This document shows, piece after piece, positions 47,123-58,014 of a stretch of DNA of 64,000 bases; the first letter of the stretch is position 1; every line of letters begins with the position of its first letter. A model generated the notes under the pieces. It was not told where the DNA came from. It ran no database searches and was given only the letters and a program-made list of their open reading frames with translations. Position numbers and translations under genes: made by a program. Origin of the DNA: Epichloe hybrida (Eukaryota; Ascomycota; Sordariomycetes; Hypocreales; Clavicipitaceae); NCBI GenBank assembly GCA_019022495.1, contig JAFEKR010000002.1:5208001-5272000 (forward strand), read 5' to 3'.

Positions 47123-49555
47123 ATGGAAGGATCAGATTATTCTGAGTTTCACATCGGCTGCAATCCACCTCTCCGGCCAGCAGGCGTAGCTTTTTTCATG
47201 GAAGAGCTAGATAGATTAGGGGTAAGTGACGGAAAGCGAAACCCATGTTTCCTTCTTGTGAGAAAATCCTAAACTAGGTGTCCAAGATCGTCGAGATCCT
47301 ATACGAGCCCCAAGTTCCTGCATTCAAAGTGATTGCACTTAGAGCCATGCAGTCCGAGGTCACTGACAGGATTGGGTTACTCTTGACGAGTATCATCGAG
47401 ACGGACACTTATCCGCTGGACCAGCCGAGAGAGGAATCTGGTTCTTTAATCGACATCGGGACCGGCACCCTGACAATACCCTGGTCTGTGTACTATGGAT
47501 TACAGCAGTATCAGAACGATTTTGATAAGTACAAATATCCAGAGACAATTCGAGAGCTTCCATTTAAGACAATTTGGCCAGTAGACTCAGATTACATGGA
47601 GTCAAACTTCTTGGAGTTGGATTTTAACGAGCTTCTCCGCATGGCAGCCCGCCTTGGCTGCTTCTCCCAGAATCCGACTATTGAATCTCTCGCTATTATG
47701 CTAGGGTGCAAGGTAACACACAATATGAGGAGAACAATCCTATACATTGGGACAAGCAGCAGTAAAGAAACCATAGACAACGCTCTGAAATTCCTGGACA
47801 GCCTGTTTTGTCTCACAGTAAGCTTCCCAGACCTACAAATATATCATAATTATTAACAAGGTCCAGAAACAAGCTTTAGCCAACATACAACACGTTGTTT
47901 ATACCACCGGCTACAATGAGTGTTTCAGCTTTAGGCGGCTTTCACAGGTTGGGCTTCATAGATGCACCTTTCCACAGATCCCAACAGACAATCAAAAGTT
48001 GCTAGGGGCAGTTTCCATACGAACAGCAACTCAGGACAGCGAGCGGTGGATTCCCGATAAAGCAAAATGCAAGCCAAGAACCATGACTTTGGGCAAACGC
48101 TCAACAACAAGTGCGCGCACCATTCCATCTTGTCCTAATCCCGAGTCACAAAAGAACAATGATTCAAGCCGTTCTTCGCCTCAAGAAACTCCCCAAATCG
48201 AACCCAAGTCAGAGGAGCTTCATGGATTGGATGAGCTCATCATCTTTGACGTAGATGAGACATCTGCGAGCATCAATCAATCCCAACCTCGATCAATAAA
48301 GCAGAATCAGCTAGCCTCCCTATCTCTGCTAGACGAAAATCCGCCCGCAAACCTTGGTTCATCTTTGTTAGGATCGACCTTATCAGAGCCAAAGCCAAAG
48401 CCACTGTCAAAGGTAAGGATGTCAAGGAAGAAATTTTTATTCTGGCTATGAAGTTACTGATTATGCCTAGAAACTATCACATCGAAGCAGGCCGCATGCG
48501 ATAAAACTATTAGAGAATTACTTACAGTCATTGTGGTCAATCTTGCCGCGCTGTCCAGGCTACGTCACGGTTCAAGTCAAATTCGGGAGGTTCTATCTCA
48601 CAGACCCTAGCGATCAATGTGTAGACGTTGGAAGTGGTCCGTGTTGGGAGATGACAGAGCTCCTCAAGGGCCTGCAAGCCACTGTGCAAGCGAAGCTGGG
48701 ATTCTCGACAACTTTATCCACGACCAGTTCTGATGCGGATCACCTCACCGCATCTCCATGGATTCTACAAGGAACAGATACAATTTTCCAGGTCCACTAC
48801 GAACTTGACGAGCAGCGATTCATAGTTGACATAGATGCCGAGACTTCTACATTCAGCTGGTATGGACTGACGTCTGAATTGGGCAGTACTATCATACACT
48901 GCGTGCATCATGCATGGGATATGAAGTTTGCAGTTAGCCAGTCTAACAACTGGAATCAATCTCCTATTCATATGGAAATTGGAAAGGAAATTACGGATTC
49001 GCTCCAAATGAGGTTTGTGCCACTGCCATTTATGGACACATGGTCTTTGCGTAGGAGACTAATTATAGCAGCACCACTGTAGATGGCAAACGACTTTTCG
49101 AGCTCACGGCAAGTGAGGAAGTGCAAGGGGCTATCGCAATGATTCAACTTCTGCACACAAAACGTTATCATTGTCTTCGAGCACCTGGTGGTATTCTATC
49201 CGTCACCAAGTTCCAGAAATTGATGCCAAGTGAAGAGAAGCATGGGTATCGCAGGTGGGCGATGCCAACAGGTCATAATCTGAAGGGCCCAAATCCCGAA
49301 ACCTGGTTTGAAGCAAACATATCCTCAACAAAACTAAGCGACCTACTAAAGGATAATGCCAATCTCTCACTTGGGGAATATCTATCATGGGACACAAGCC
49401 AGCAAGAGGATATCTGCGATGAACTCTTTGGGCCAGTTCTCGAGACAATTGCACGCTTGGACGAGGTTGGGCGGAATAATGATAATGGATTATCTGGAGA
49501 CGAGCTTAGCTTTACTAATTCAGAAGGAAGCGGGGAACCAGAGGTATTTTGGTGA
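47123..49555 (+). CDS. DUF7905-like hypothetical protein
   Basis: Exons 47123-47221, 47278-47817, 47867-48412, 48471-49012 and 49072-49555 give 736 residues. The N-terminal half looks like RNA-binding KH-type alternation of helices and strands (VSKIVEILYEPQVPAFKVIA; MGCK-like blocks are absent), the middle is Ser/Pro/Asn-rich, and the C-terminal 350 residues carry RCPGYVTVQVKFGRFYLTD, HHAWDMKFAVSQS, WFEANISS and LLKDNANLSLGEYLSW, which I associate with the fungal DUF7905 family. Function unknown. The fourth intron uses a GTTTGT donor and the CAG ending at 49071; the nearby GTAG at 49082 would break frame. The KH comparison is a weak impression. Confidence 0.75.
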
Positions 49556-50301
49556 GGTGCAAAAAAAGGGACAGAGCTGGCTTTATGTAATCTCTCTAGC
49601 AGACCGCCGCAGACCGCCGCAGACCGCCGCAGACGCAGCGCGTACTGTATGTAGTATGACGCGCGCTCTCGTATAAATAGAGTCTGGGCGATGCAGCATT
49701 AGATGTACACGGAATTGAAAGATGCTGGTGCAAGCTTGTGGGTGGGACGGCAGGACGGCAGGACGGGTAAATAAATAGACGCGAACGCGCACGCGCACGA
49801 CGAGGAGTTCATTGACTAATACATGATGCGCACTCCGCCCGAGTCGTTTCTGAAGGCATTGACGTTCGAAGCAACCACCCTCCCGACTAGACAGGAGATG
49901 TATCATCGTCGGGGGGGCCGGTCGGTTTTTCTCCTGTTCCTGGCCGAAACTTGGAAGTCAATGTCCCGCTAAAAAGTAAAAAATGGAAGGATTCCTAGGG
50001 GCCTGACTCTCAGGGGAAGGTACAATCTGTCCGCTTATCCGACGGGCCTATCGCAAGTGCTGTGACCCGTGAGGACGGCGGGACGTACGGACCAGACGCC
50101 CCACATGCCGCGCGGGTGGCTGTATGCATGTACGGAGTGAAGGGAGTGAAGGTACCCTTGTAATCCGTACTTGAAACTTGAACTAATACCGCTTCCCGCT
50201 TCCCGCTTCCCACTTCCCACCCGCTTCTCGCCAGTTCCTCCCATCTGCGCCCGCAACGCACCCACAACGCACCCACAACGCAACGCACCCGCAACGCAAC
50301 A
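49556..50301. other. Intergenic region rich in short G/C repeats
   Basis: It holds an imperfectly continued 10-bp triplicate (49601-49630), GGACGGCA-type repeats near 49745-49770, CGCTTCCC-type repeats at 50191-50230 and ACCCACAACGC repeats at 50247-50300 leading into the transporter start. No gene is seen. Confidence 0.5.
49601..49630. repeat. 10-bp tandem repeat, three perfect copies
   Basis: AGACCGCCGC is repeated three times, followed by a partial fourth unit. It begins about 45 bases after the stop of the DUF7905-like gene. Confidence 0.95.
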
Positions 50302-52345
50302 ATGGGTCTCGGAATCCTCGAGCCACGCGGCCAACAAAGCGTCCCAGGTACGGCCAAACCACCGTCTTCGACTATTGAGACTCGACAGTAGTTTCTTTTC
50401 CTTGGCTAACTGCGACCTGCGTCTTCAGGCACGACGAGATATTTCGACGATCCAGACCGTCCGCAGGAAGCTACCGGAGAAGTTCATTTGAAATGCGACA
50501 GCAGCGGAAGCGTTCCCATCATTCTCGTATGTTGCACGCCCAAACGCCGCCATGGACCGAGCTCAAAACCGAATCCCCCCGCTCACTGATTTCCTTCTCC
50601 TCTGCCTCGTCGCCGTCACTGCCGCTGACCGATGCATCAATCAACTAGGTTCCCCAACCCTCGGATGACCCGAATGATCCTCTCAACTGGCCATTATGGA
50701 AACGCGACCTCATCACCTTCATCCTCTGCGCTGCTGCCATTCTGGCCACGGCCCTCGGCGCCATTCTCGCCTCCAACACACTCGTCGTCTCTGCCTGGTA
50801 CACCATCCCTCTTCCCGACGCAGCTGGTCTGACGGGCTACTATCTGCTCGGTGCTGGTTGTGCTGCCATCTTCTTCGTCCCTTCCGGCAGTATCTGGGGC
50901 AAGCGACATCTATTCTTGCTGGGTATCGTCATTGTCGTCTGCTCTAGTGTTTGGGCAGGGGCTGCCGGCGATTTCGACCATGACAAGGACCCCGAGTCCT
51001 CGTTCCTGCAATCCGATGCACAAAGGTCTCACTACCGGAGCTTGATTGGGGCTCGGGTCTGGCAGGGCGTGGGCACAGCTCCGTTCGAAAGCCTGCTCAA
51101 TGCCGCTGTCGGTGACTTGTACTGCGTTCACCAGCGTGGTATTCGTATGGCCTTCACGAACCTTGCCGTGTTCGGCGGCGCCTTCTTCACGCCCGTCGTC
51201 GTAGGCAAGATCACACACACCATCGGATGGCAGTGGACCTTCTACTTTGTGGCTATCTTTTCTGCGGCAGTCTTCCCCGCCGTCTTCCTCTTCTGCCCCG
51301 AGACGGCATATCGCCGAGAAGCAAGATACAACACGGATGGCATCGTGGAGGAGGAAAAGCTTGCATCGTCGACCGAGCTGGGCACTGCGACAACCATCGC
51401 TGCGGATGGAGCACCACGCCGTAGAAACGGATTCGTCCTGCTCCCGAGATCCTCGGCAATGCAACCCATTGGCGGCGCGGACACGCCTCGGAAGACGTTT
51501 GTCGAATCCATGTCGCTGTTTGACGGAAGAAAAACGAACGAGCGGTACTGGGTTCTGCTGCTGCGGCCATTCCCTCTCGTCCTGAACCCAGCTTTTTTTT
51601 GGGGCTGCCTCATTCAGGGCACCATGATTGGTTGGACGGTTTTCATTGGCGTAATCGTCGCCGTGATTTTCATCGGACCACCATTCTTCTGGGGAGAAGA
51701 AAAGACGGGCTTGACCTACGTCGCGCCGTTTGTCGGGGCCGTGGCGGGATTCATCATTTCCGGTCTTCTGGCAGACCCCACGGCCAAGATGCTGACCCGG
51801 CGGAACAAGGGCATCTATGAACCCGAATTCCGTCTCTTGCTGGTTGTTCCCATGATGGTGACAGCTGGCGTCGGGCTGTACGGCTTTGGCTTCACATCGG
51901 ACCGCCTGCTGACCGGCCAGTACTCGTACATTGTCCCTCTGGTTTTCTTCGCCTCGGAGGTTGGTGGCATGGTCATTGGAACTGTGGCCAGCTCGCTGTA
52001 CATAGTGGATGCGTACCGCGACTTGCGCGTCGAGGGGTTCACCCTGATGATCATTTTCAAGAACGTCTTTAGCTGTATCCTCACATTCTACGCGTACGAC
52101 TGGGTCATTGGTGGCGGGTTGCGAAAAGTGTTTCTCATCGTCGCGTCGCTTCAGATGGGCATTTGCCTCTTGACCATACCCTTGTGTGAGTCGCGCCTAC
52201 CTACTGACTCGTGCGGACCATGTTCCAGAATTGTCTCGTTCTCGTCGCTCATTTCTCGAGGCTGTGCTAATAACAAGTAGGGATTTTCGGAAAACGAATA
52301 AGAGCATTCTACGATTCCAAGCCCGCAACGACGTCCCTGCCTTGA
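50302..52345 (+). CDS. MFS transporter, DHA1/Hol1-like
   Basis: Twelve-helix major facilitator of the plasma membrane; substrate unknown. Exons 50302-50347, 50429-50526, 50649-52185 and 52281-52345 give 581 residues. The cytosolic N-terminus ends in DDPNDPLNWPLWKRDLI, the entry to helix 1 in fungal DHA1 proteins. Six helices follow, with GARVWQGVGTAPFESLLNAA in the helix 4 region, then FCPETAYRREARY and a 90-residue cytosolic loop with basic patches (APRRRNGFVLLPRSS), then helices 7-12 (LIQGTMIGWTVFIGVIVAVI, LVFFASEVGGMVIGTVASSL). The last short exon adds WIFGKRIRAFYDSKPATTSL. Similar proteins include yeast Hol1. No cluster genes surround it. Confidence 0.92.
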
Positions 52346-52738
52346 CACGTCTCGGGTGAAGAGTCTTGCGCCGGCCTCGTTCCCTTGCCGGCGAACATTT
52401 CTGTTGCTTCATTTAGATACCACGGGTGAATCGTGCGAGGAGCTGGGCGAACAACACATTCGGTTCGACTTGGGCGCGTAAAGGGGTCACTTCGTGGAAG
52501 ACTTTGTAGAAGGAAGGATGTGATACAATGGACAGCATTCCACTACACTAGCTTTCCATGGCCCAATCATTCATCATCATCATCATCATCTTTATCATCA
52601 TCATCACCACCATCATCAACCACCATGGTTCGTTGTACATTATTCATTTAGAAATGATGTGTTTATATACATTTTTGTCCCCAAAAGGAGATGTATGTAA
52701 ACCGGGCAGTTGAGGAGGGGGGGGGTTGATTCTCTGCC
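52346..52738. other. Convergent spacer with ATC repeat
   Basis: About 390 bases between the transporter stop and the phosphatase stop. An ATC/TCA trinucleotide repeat occupies 52571-52620, and a G10 run lies near 52717-52726. No gene. Confidence 0.5.
52571..52620. repeat. TCA trinucleotide microsatellite, interrupted
   Basis: About fifteen TCA units with a few interruptions (TTT, CAC) in a 3' intergenic region. Confidence 0.9.
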
Positions 52739-54352
52739 CTACTGGCCCTGGCCCTTGCCACCCGCAGTCTCGGGACCTCGCGGCCCAGCCAACGTGGACT
52801 TTTTGACAAGACGAAGACCGCCGAACAACATGACAGCGGCTTGCAGGCCGAGGATGACAATCAGAGTGACCAGGGCACCGATGACACCGGCGACGGGCTT
52901 GGAGACACCGCTGCCGGGGTCGTTGCTGCACGACTGCGCGGAGGGGGCACCGCTGCCGGAGGAGTCAGTCGAGCCGGCGGCGCAGGCAGGGCTCGTGCCA
53001 CCGCACAGCTCGCAGTAGTGCCGAGTGTCGGTGTCGGCGACGGCGAAGCGGCCCATGCCGGACTTGAAGTCGTTCCAGGGAAGCGAGGTGCTGTCCTGGC
53101 CGAAGAGGGCAAAGGGCCTGAGGCGGTCGCCGGCGGCGGTGCCGTTGGCGAAGAGGAAGCGCACGCTCACGTCGTCGGCCGAGGGCCTGGCGGCCGAGCT
53201 GGCCGTGTACAGCTCAAAGACCATGGAGGAGGCGTAGTCGCAGATGCCGTAGAAGTCGGGGCTGGCCCGGGGCAGCTGGGCGAGGCCGAAGAAGGCCATG
53301 AAGGTGCCGTAGGGGCCGAACTGGACGCTGAGGCGCGGGGGGGGGGAGCCGCCCCTCGGTCCTCCCCTTCCTCCTCCGTCGACGACGGCCTGCAGCGAGC
53401 CGAGGACCTGTCCGGCGAGGAGGGAGCCGGCGATGGCGCGGACGGGCTCGCTGGCGTTGTAGGCGAGGTTCCATTCGTGGGTGGAGGCGAGGGCGCGGAG
53501 GGAGGAGAGGGTGTCGTCGGTGACGAGGTCGGCTGAGGGCATGGACGAGTTGTGGATCCTGGCGACGTTGATGTAGTCGAAGACTTTTTTTTTTTTTTTT
53601 TTTTTTTTTCCCGAGGCGCCAAGTTAGAAAGTGGGTGGGTTTTCGTTAAACTAGTCTTCTCTCTCTTGCTTCCGTCCCCCCTTTCCCATCCACCGACCGG
53701 AATTTCCATATCGGAGAGTAAAGAGCAGAACAGAACAGAATAGAACAGAACAGGAAAACATACTGGTGTAGGCATTCTTGAAGTTGGCAGCATCGCGGCC
53801 AAAGGTGGAGTTGATGACGGGCAGCAACGCCTGGTAGAAGGGCTTCGTGGCGCGGAGCGTCTCCCCGTAGTCGGCCGAGGCGAGGTAGGCGTTGGAGCTG
53901 GCGACGCCCTTGTCGCAGCCGCTCGAGCCCTGGAGCCAGCCCTGGTTCTCGGCGGCGGCGGCGGCGGCGGCGCCCGGGACGGAATCGACGGGGACGGGGC
54001 CGCCGCCGTCGGTCGTCGGGTACAGGCCCTGCAGGAAGGCCGAGGCGGAGCCGCGCAGGACGGCGTCCCTGGGGGACGTGACGGAGACCTGGGGCAGGGC
54101 GGCGTCGGGGCTGATGCCGGCGATGCGGAGGGGGCCGCCGGGCTCGACGTAGCGTCTGCGGTAGAAGGCGCCCGAGGAGCGCACCTCTGCGGCGCCGAGG
54201 GACGTCAGGTTCGTGGGGGGCCAGGCCTTGGCGGTCCGGTCCCCGTGGCGGTGGAAGATGTAGACGCCTAGGATGCGCTCTCCTTTGCTGCTGCTGCTGT
54301 TGTCGGCGGCGGCGGCGGCTGCCGACAGGGCGACGAGGAGTTTGGCCTGCAT
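52739..54352 (-). CDS. Membrane-anchored histidine acid phosphatase family protein
   Basis: Two-exon gene: 54352-53764 and 53583-52739, 477 residues. A short hydrophobic leader (MQAKLLVALSAAAAAA) is followed by the RHGxR signature VYIFHRHGDRTAKAWPPTNL, whose His would form the phosphohistidine. Further blocks: SNAYLASADYGETLRATKPF and FGPYGTFMAFFGLAQLP. The region that in secreted phytases has the HD proton-donor motif reads FGPYG here, with no HD that I can see. The C-terminus has a Cys-rich patch and a membrane segment (VAGVIGALVTLIVILGLQAA) followed by basic residues, so the enzyme should be anchored with its domain outside or in the vacuole. The intron ends in a run of about 25 A directly before AG. 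G+C is very high and Ala/Gly-rich. Confidence 0.9.
53585..53610. repeat. Long T homopolymer (A-run in transcript) in phosphatase intron
   Basis: About 25 T on the plus strand, so the acceptor of the phosphatase intron is preceded by poly-A rather than pyrimidines. Confidence 0.9.
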
Positions 54353-54793
54353 CTTCCTTTGCGATGCTGAGGTTCTGGTGTGAGGGTGAGGAGAGGGGGC
54401 GGACAACCTTTTTTTGGGGGGCGGGGGAGGAGGTTTTCTATTATTATTATTGTTATATATATATATACCCCGACGGCAACAGCTTTCCCCACAGCAAGAG
54501 GAAGCTTTCTCTTTGGCAAAGCCCCACGTCCAATTGAAATTGTGGGACAAATCGACACCAACAAGAGGAAGCCTCGGGGGATTTTTTTCAAGCCTCGGGA
54601 GGGGAGAGAATGCGGGGCTACTGTGGAAGACGGCGAGCCCCGCGACTTGTACCTTTGGTATTGCAAACAGACAAGACACTTGGGACAGATTGCTGGCAAT
54701 TTCTTGTAAATCCTTCCATGTGAAATCTCGCATCAATACTCCCAATCACAGAACAACAACAACAACACCCCCCCCTCCCCCAATGATATGATT
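54353..54793. other. Spacer between phosphatase start and reductase stop
   Basis: About 440 bases. An ATT/TATA low-complexity stretch lies at 54436-54468 and could serve as the phosphatase promoter's TATA region. No gene. Confidence 0.45.
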
Positions 54794-56071
54794 TTACAAC
54801 TTGACCTTGGGCTCTTCGCCCTCGGGCAGCAGGAAGTCGGGATACTTCACGTCTTTCCCGCCCATTGAACTGCCTCCCTGTCGCCTCCAAGCACCGCCGT
54901 CCACGACCAAGACATGCCCGTTGATGTACGAGCCCGCCGGGCTGAACAAGTAGACTGTGGCATCTGCGATATCCTTCACCGTTCCCAGACGGCCCGAAGG
55001 GATTGACTTCGAGTGGTGCTTCAGCGCGGCTTCGTCCGTGCTGATCAGCCGAGCGGCCCCCTCCGTGCCGGCGATGGCTCCCGGGGAGATGACGTTGCTC
55101 GTGACGCCGCGGGGCCCGTATTCGAGCGCCACCGAGGCCATGAGCGAGTCGACGGATGCCTTGGCCGCCGCGACGTGGCCCTGCATGGGCATGCCGGTGT
55201 AGTGGAACGTGGCCGAGACGTAGTTGATGCGCGCGTCAGGGCTCTGCAGCAGATGCGGCATGGTAGCCTTGATGGTGTTGAACGTACCGAGGACGTCAAT
55301 CTCCATGACGGTCCTGAAGGCGTTGGAGCTCATTGCTTCCATGGACACAATGAAGTTGCCCGCGGCTCCGGCACTTGTCGCGTAGTGAGTCAGCCGGACC
55401 GGACCGGCCTCTGTCTGTATGTGCTGTTGGTAAACTCACATGACGAAGTCGATGCCTCCCAGCTCCTTTGCGCATCTATCCGCAGCTGCTTTGAGATTTT
55501 CCACCTAGAGACACGCGAGATCAGCAAAAGGAAGAAGCTGATGGGGATGCGGAACGATGACTTTTTTTTTCTATTTTTTTTTTTTTTTTTTTTTGCGACC
55601 AACAGAGTTTGTTATTTCGGCAAAGATGGCGCATCGCTCTCTGTTTGTGAGGCCCCGACAGCGTCACGTATACGGTATATCCATCTTACCCTGCGAACAT
55701 CACACCCACCGATACCAATGACTATGGCACCGGGACGAACCGTTGCAATGTCCTTGGCGGCCGCCTCTGTCTTTTCCGCATCGCGCCCGATGATGCATGC
55801 ATTGGCGCCCAGGCGAACCAACGCCCTCGTCTGCATGCTGCAGATGGTGCCGGCACCGCCAGTGACAAAGGCAACGCGGCCGTCTGTGACACAAATTGCC
55901 GCGGGTCAGCAAAAGGTCCTGATTCACGAACTCGGAACAGCTCACAGTGATACAGATTAACCCGCGGGAAAAAAAAAAAAAAAAAAAAAAGGTAGTGGCG
56001 GGCACAAGCACTCAACTGAATAGGCCATCTCTCCAGACGGGGCTGAGATATTCTGACTCGGAAACTGGCAT
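54794..56071 (-). CDS. SPS19: Peroxisomal-type 2,4-dienoyl-CoA reductase (SDR family)
   Basis: NADPH-dependent reductase of the short-chain dehydrogenase family, used in beta-oxidation of unsaturated fatty acids. Exons 56071-56017, 55883-55690, 55504-55440 and 55373-54794 give 297 residues. It starts MPVSESEYLSPVWRDGLFNG and has the nucleotide loop VTGGAGTICS, the ANACIIGRDAEKT cofactor-specificity strand, and YVSATFHYTGMPMQGHVAAA followed by the catalytic-position Lys (AKASVDSL). As in other dienoyl-CoA reductases, the canonical SDR YxxxK tyrosine is not in its usual place. The C-terminus ends VKL, similar to but not a perfect peroxisomal PTS1 (S/A/C-K/R-L). Two introns hold long homopolymers (about 55561-55594 and 55969-55990). 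Confidence 0.93.
55561..55594. repeat. T-rich homopolymer tract in reductase intron 2
   Basis: T runs of about nine and 22 separated by CTA, on the plus strand, inside the second intron. Confidence 0.9.
55969..55990. repeat. A homopolymer tract in reductase intron 1
   Basis: About 22 A on the plus strand, giving a pyrimidine run in the transcript of the first intron. Confidence 0.9.
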
Positions 56072-57778
56072 CGTCGCGATTCTCACGCACGAGACGCAAC
56101 GTCAACGTCAAATGACTGGCTCTGTTTCGGTCGGAGGTTGATGCGTAACCCGGTCCAGAATCAGCAGAAGAATTGGCCGATGGTGACGTGAGCCCCGGGT
56201 GCGTAAAATGGCTTCGGAATGGTGAGCAGAGGTTGAGGACTGAGGACGATATCGATTTGTCGGGATGAACGGGTTTGGCGAGAGGGGAGAGAGAGAGGCC
56301 TGGCCGCCTGGGGAGTTGCGAATGCGATGCGCCTCGGTCCGGGGACGGTAGAATGTGGGGCTTAGCCTCGGGGGGAGCTGATGGATCAACTTGATTGGCC
56401 AAGTTAAAAGCCGTCGGGGCTATCAATAGAGTTGTCGCGCCCCAATCAAACAATTGTTGCATGAAGCAAAGAGGCGCAGCCGACTGGCCACTAACTCACT
56501 AATTTGTGCGTGGATTATCCCTTCATGTTGCCTTGCGACAACAATGCTCTGTTCCCACATGATGCTCGCGAAACGGAGATGGAAGGTCAGTTGCCTTTTG
56601 CCATTTCACTTTAAACCATTGGCACGGATAGAAAAGCCTCTTGCATGTTTCGAAAATCGCCCGACTAGATACAGCTTGGGTCACGTCACGCGGTCCAAGT
56701 CCAGACACCATTCTGGCACACAAAGGGCGGACGCTTCGATAAATTGCTATCATGGTTTTGGAAATGCTGCATCTCTTTTGTCGCCCTGTTCGCTACATCA
56801 CAAAAACAGAAAGAAAAAAAAATAGTCCTCGAATGACACTTGATAGCACTTTGTCAAGTCTGGTTCATTATGCATCGTCCCAAATCGCAAGTCAAAAGTA
56901 AATCGCTGAGAGTCCATCCATCGGTAGTCCTGTAATCCGTGTCTTGTCCCATGACCTCGTTCATCGCATAGGTAGTTGACGTTTGTCCTGGGCATGAGTG
57001 AGGCTTGTAGACTGGTATCGCAAGATAGAAAGAAGGTGTTCGGGTTCAAGACCGTAAGTTGCGGTGTCATAGTCATGAAACCAATCATGGCAAGACGTCA
57101 ATGCCCTTTCACCTCGAGCAGAGGGGACAGCTCTCTGGAATGACAATGAATCGCTCATGCGGACCCGCGGGGCATGAGTGTTTGCGACTTCCATCGGTTG
57201 ATGTGCTGCAGAAGTGAGCACCTGGATCTGTGCAAGTCATATAAATATAATAATTCTTCGTAAAGTTGCACATTGTGACGTTGTGAGTGTAGAGTGATCT
57301 TTCAGTTGAGAGTGGTTTTGATCGACTCGTAGTGATGGAGTAGAATTCGATGATGGAAAGACGGATACAGATTCCATCTGTTGAGGAATTGGTCCTTATA
57401 TAGTCATCGCTCTCTTCCAAGTCAAGGGTCAGAAAGAAGTCTCGGCCGTCTCGTTTGGCGGCCACCTTCTCTCATAGAACTTTAGGTATGCCGCTTGAGG
57501 TTGAGTGGGAGGGGCCGCGTTGATAAAGAAGGACGAATGCTCATGGTATAGCAGGAGTCAACAAAGTCAACGCAGGATGAAGGGAGTAAGCGCGGGTATT
57601 ATATCGAGGAAGCTCTCCGCGCCAAACACCAGGTTGAGAATCATGCGAAATTGATTGACAGCCCTTGCCACAAGTTGTCTGAGGTGCGGCGCACAAAGAA
57701 AGGGTCCTGTTTGGTTGAAACCAATAAGTATGTAAATTATGTATGCCGGGCGTCTGCCGCGCCGCGCCGCGCTCTTTG
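56072..57778. other. Intergenic region upstream of the reductase, bordering the retrotransposon
   Basis: No gene is supported. Contains one terminal-repeat copy of the MITE-like family (56455-56541) and ordinary mixed sequence up to the retrotransposon; the last 70 bases include a GCCGC repeat. Base composition stays normal right up to the insertion. Confidence 0.5.
56455..56541 (+). mobile_element. Isolated copy of the MITE terminal sequence
   Basis: About 87 bases closely match the left terminus of the 20629-20819 element: TGTTGCAYGAA start, AAAGAGGCGCAGCC, CTGGCCACTAA, AATTTGTGCGTG and a CCTTGCGACA end, with an 8-base insertion. I find no matching inverted partner within the next 600 bases, so it is a truncated or single-ended copy. 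Confidence 0.7.
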
Positions 57779-57783
57779 GTGGT

Positions 57784-58014
57784 TGTCAGGGAGAGCTCCC
57801 TTGAAGCATAGGTTATATGAGGGCAGCGCGCATTAACAGGGATAAAACGCGAGGTTAGATATTAGTAAATATGATATATTAGAAGTACCTCTGTAAACTA
57901 GTTATTACTATAGCGCACTATATACCTTTTAGGTATAAAAGTTAGGTGCTATTTATACCTTTAATTAACTAAATTAAATGCTTTTTATTATCCTTTTTTA
58001 CCCTTACCTTAATA
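57784..58014 (+). repeat. 5' LTR, 231 bp
   Basis: Starts TGTCAGGGAGAGCTCCC and ends TTAATA. The outer 100 bases are nearly normal in composition while the inner half has lost most C before A, becoming A+T-rich. Confidence 0.95.

Noticed and set aside
52841..53536. 231-codon plus-strand frame opposite the phosphatase gene
   Set aside because: It is an antisense shadow of G+C-rich codons; the minus strand carries the RHGDRT protein.
55013..55960. 315-codon plus-strand frame opposite the reductase gene
   Set aside because: It crosses the real introns and homopolymers and begins at a non-ATG codon; the minus-strand exons fit a known family.
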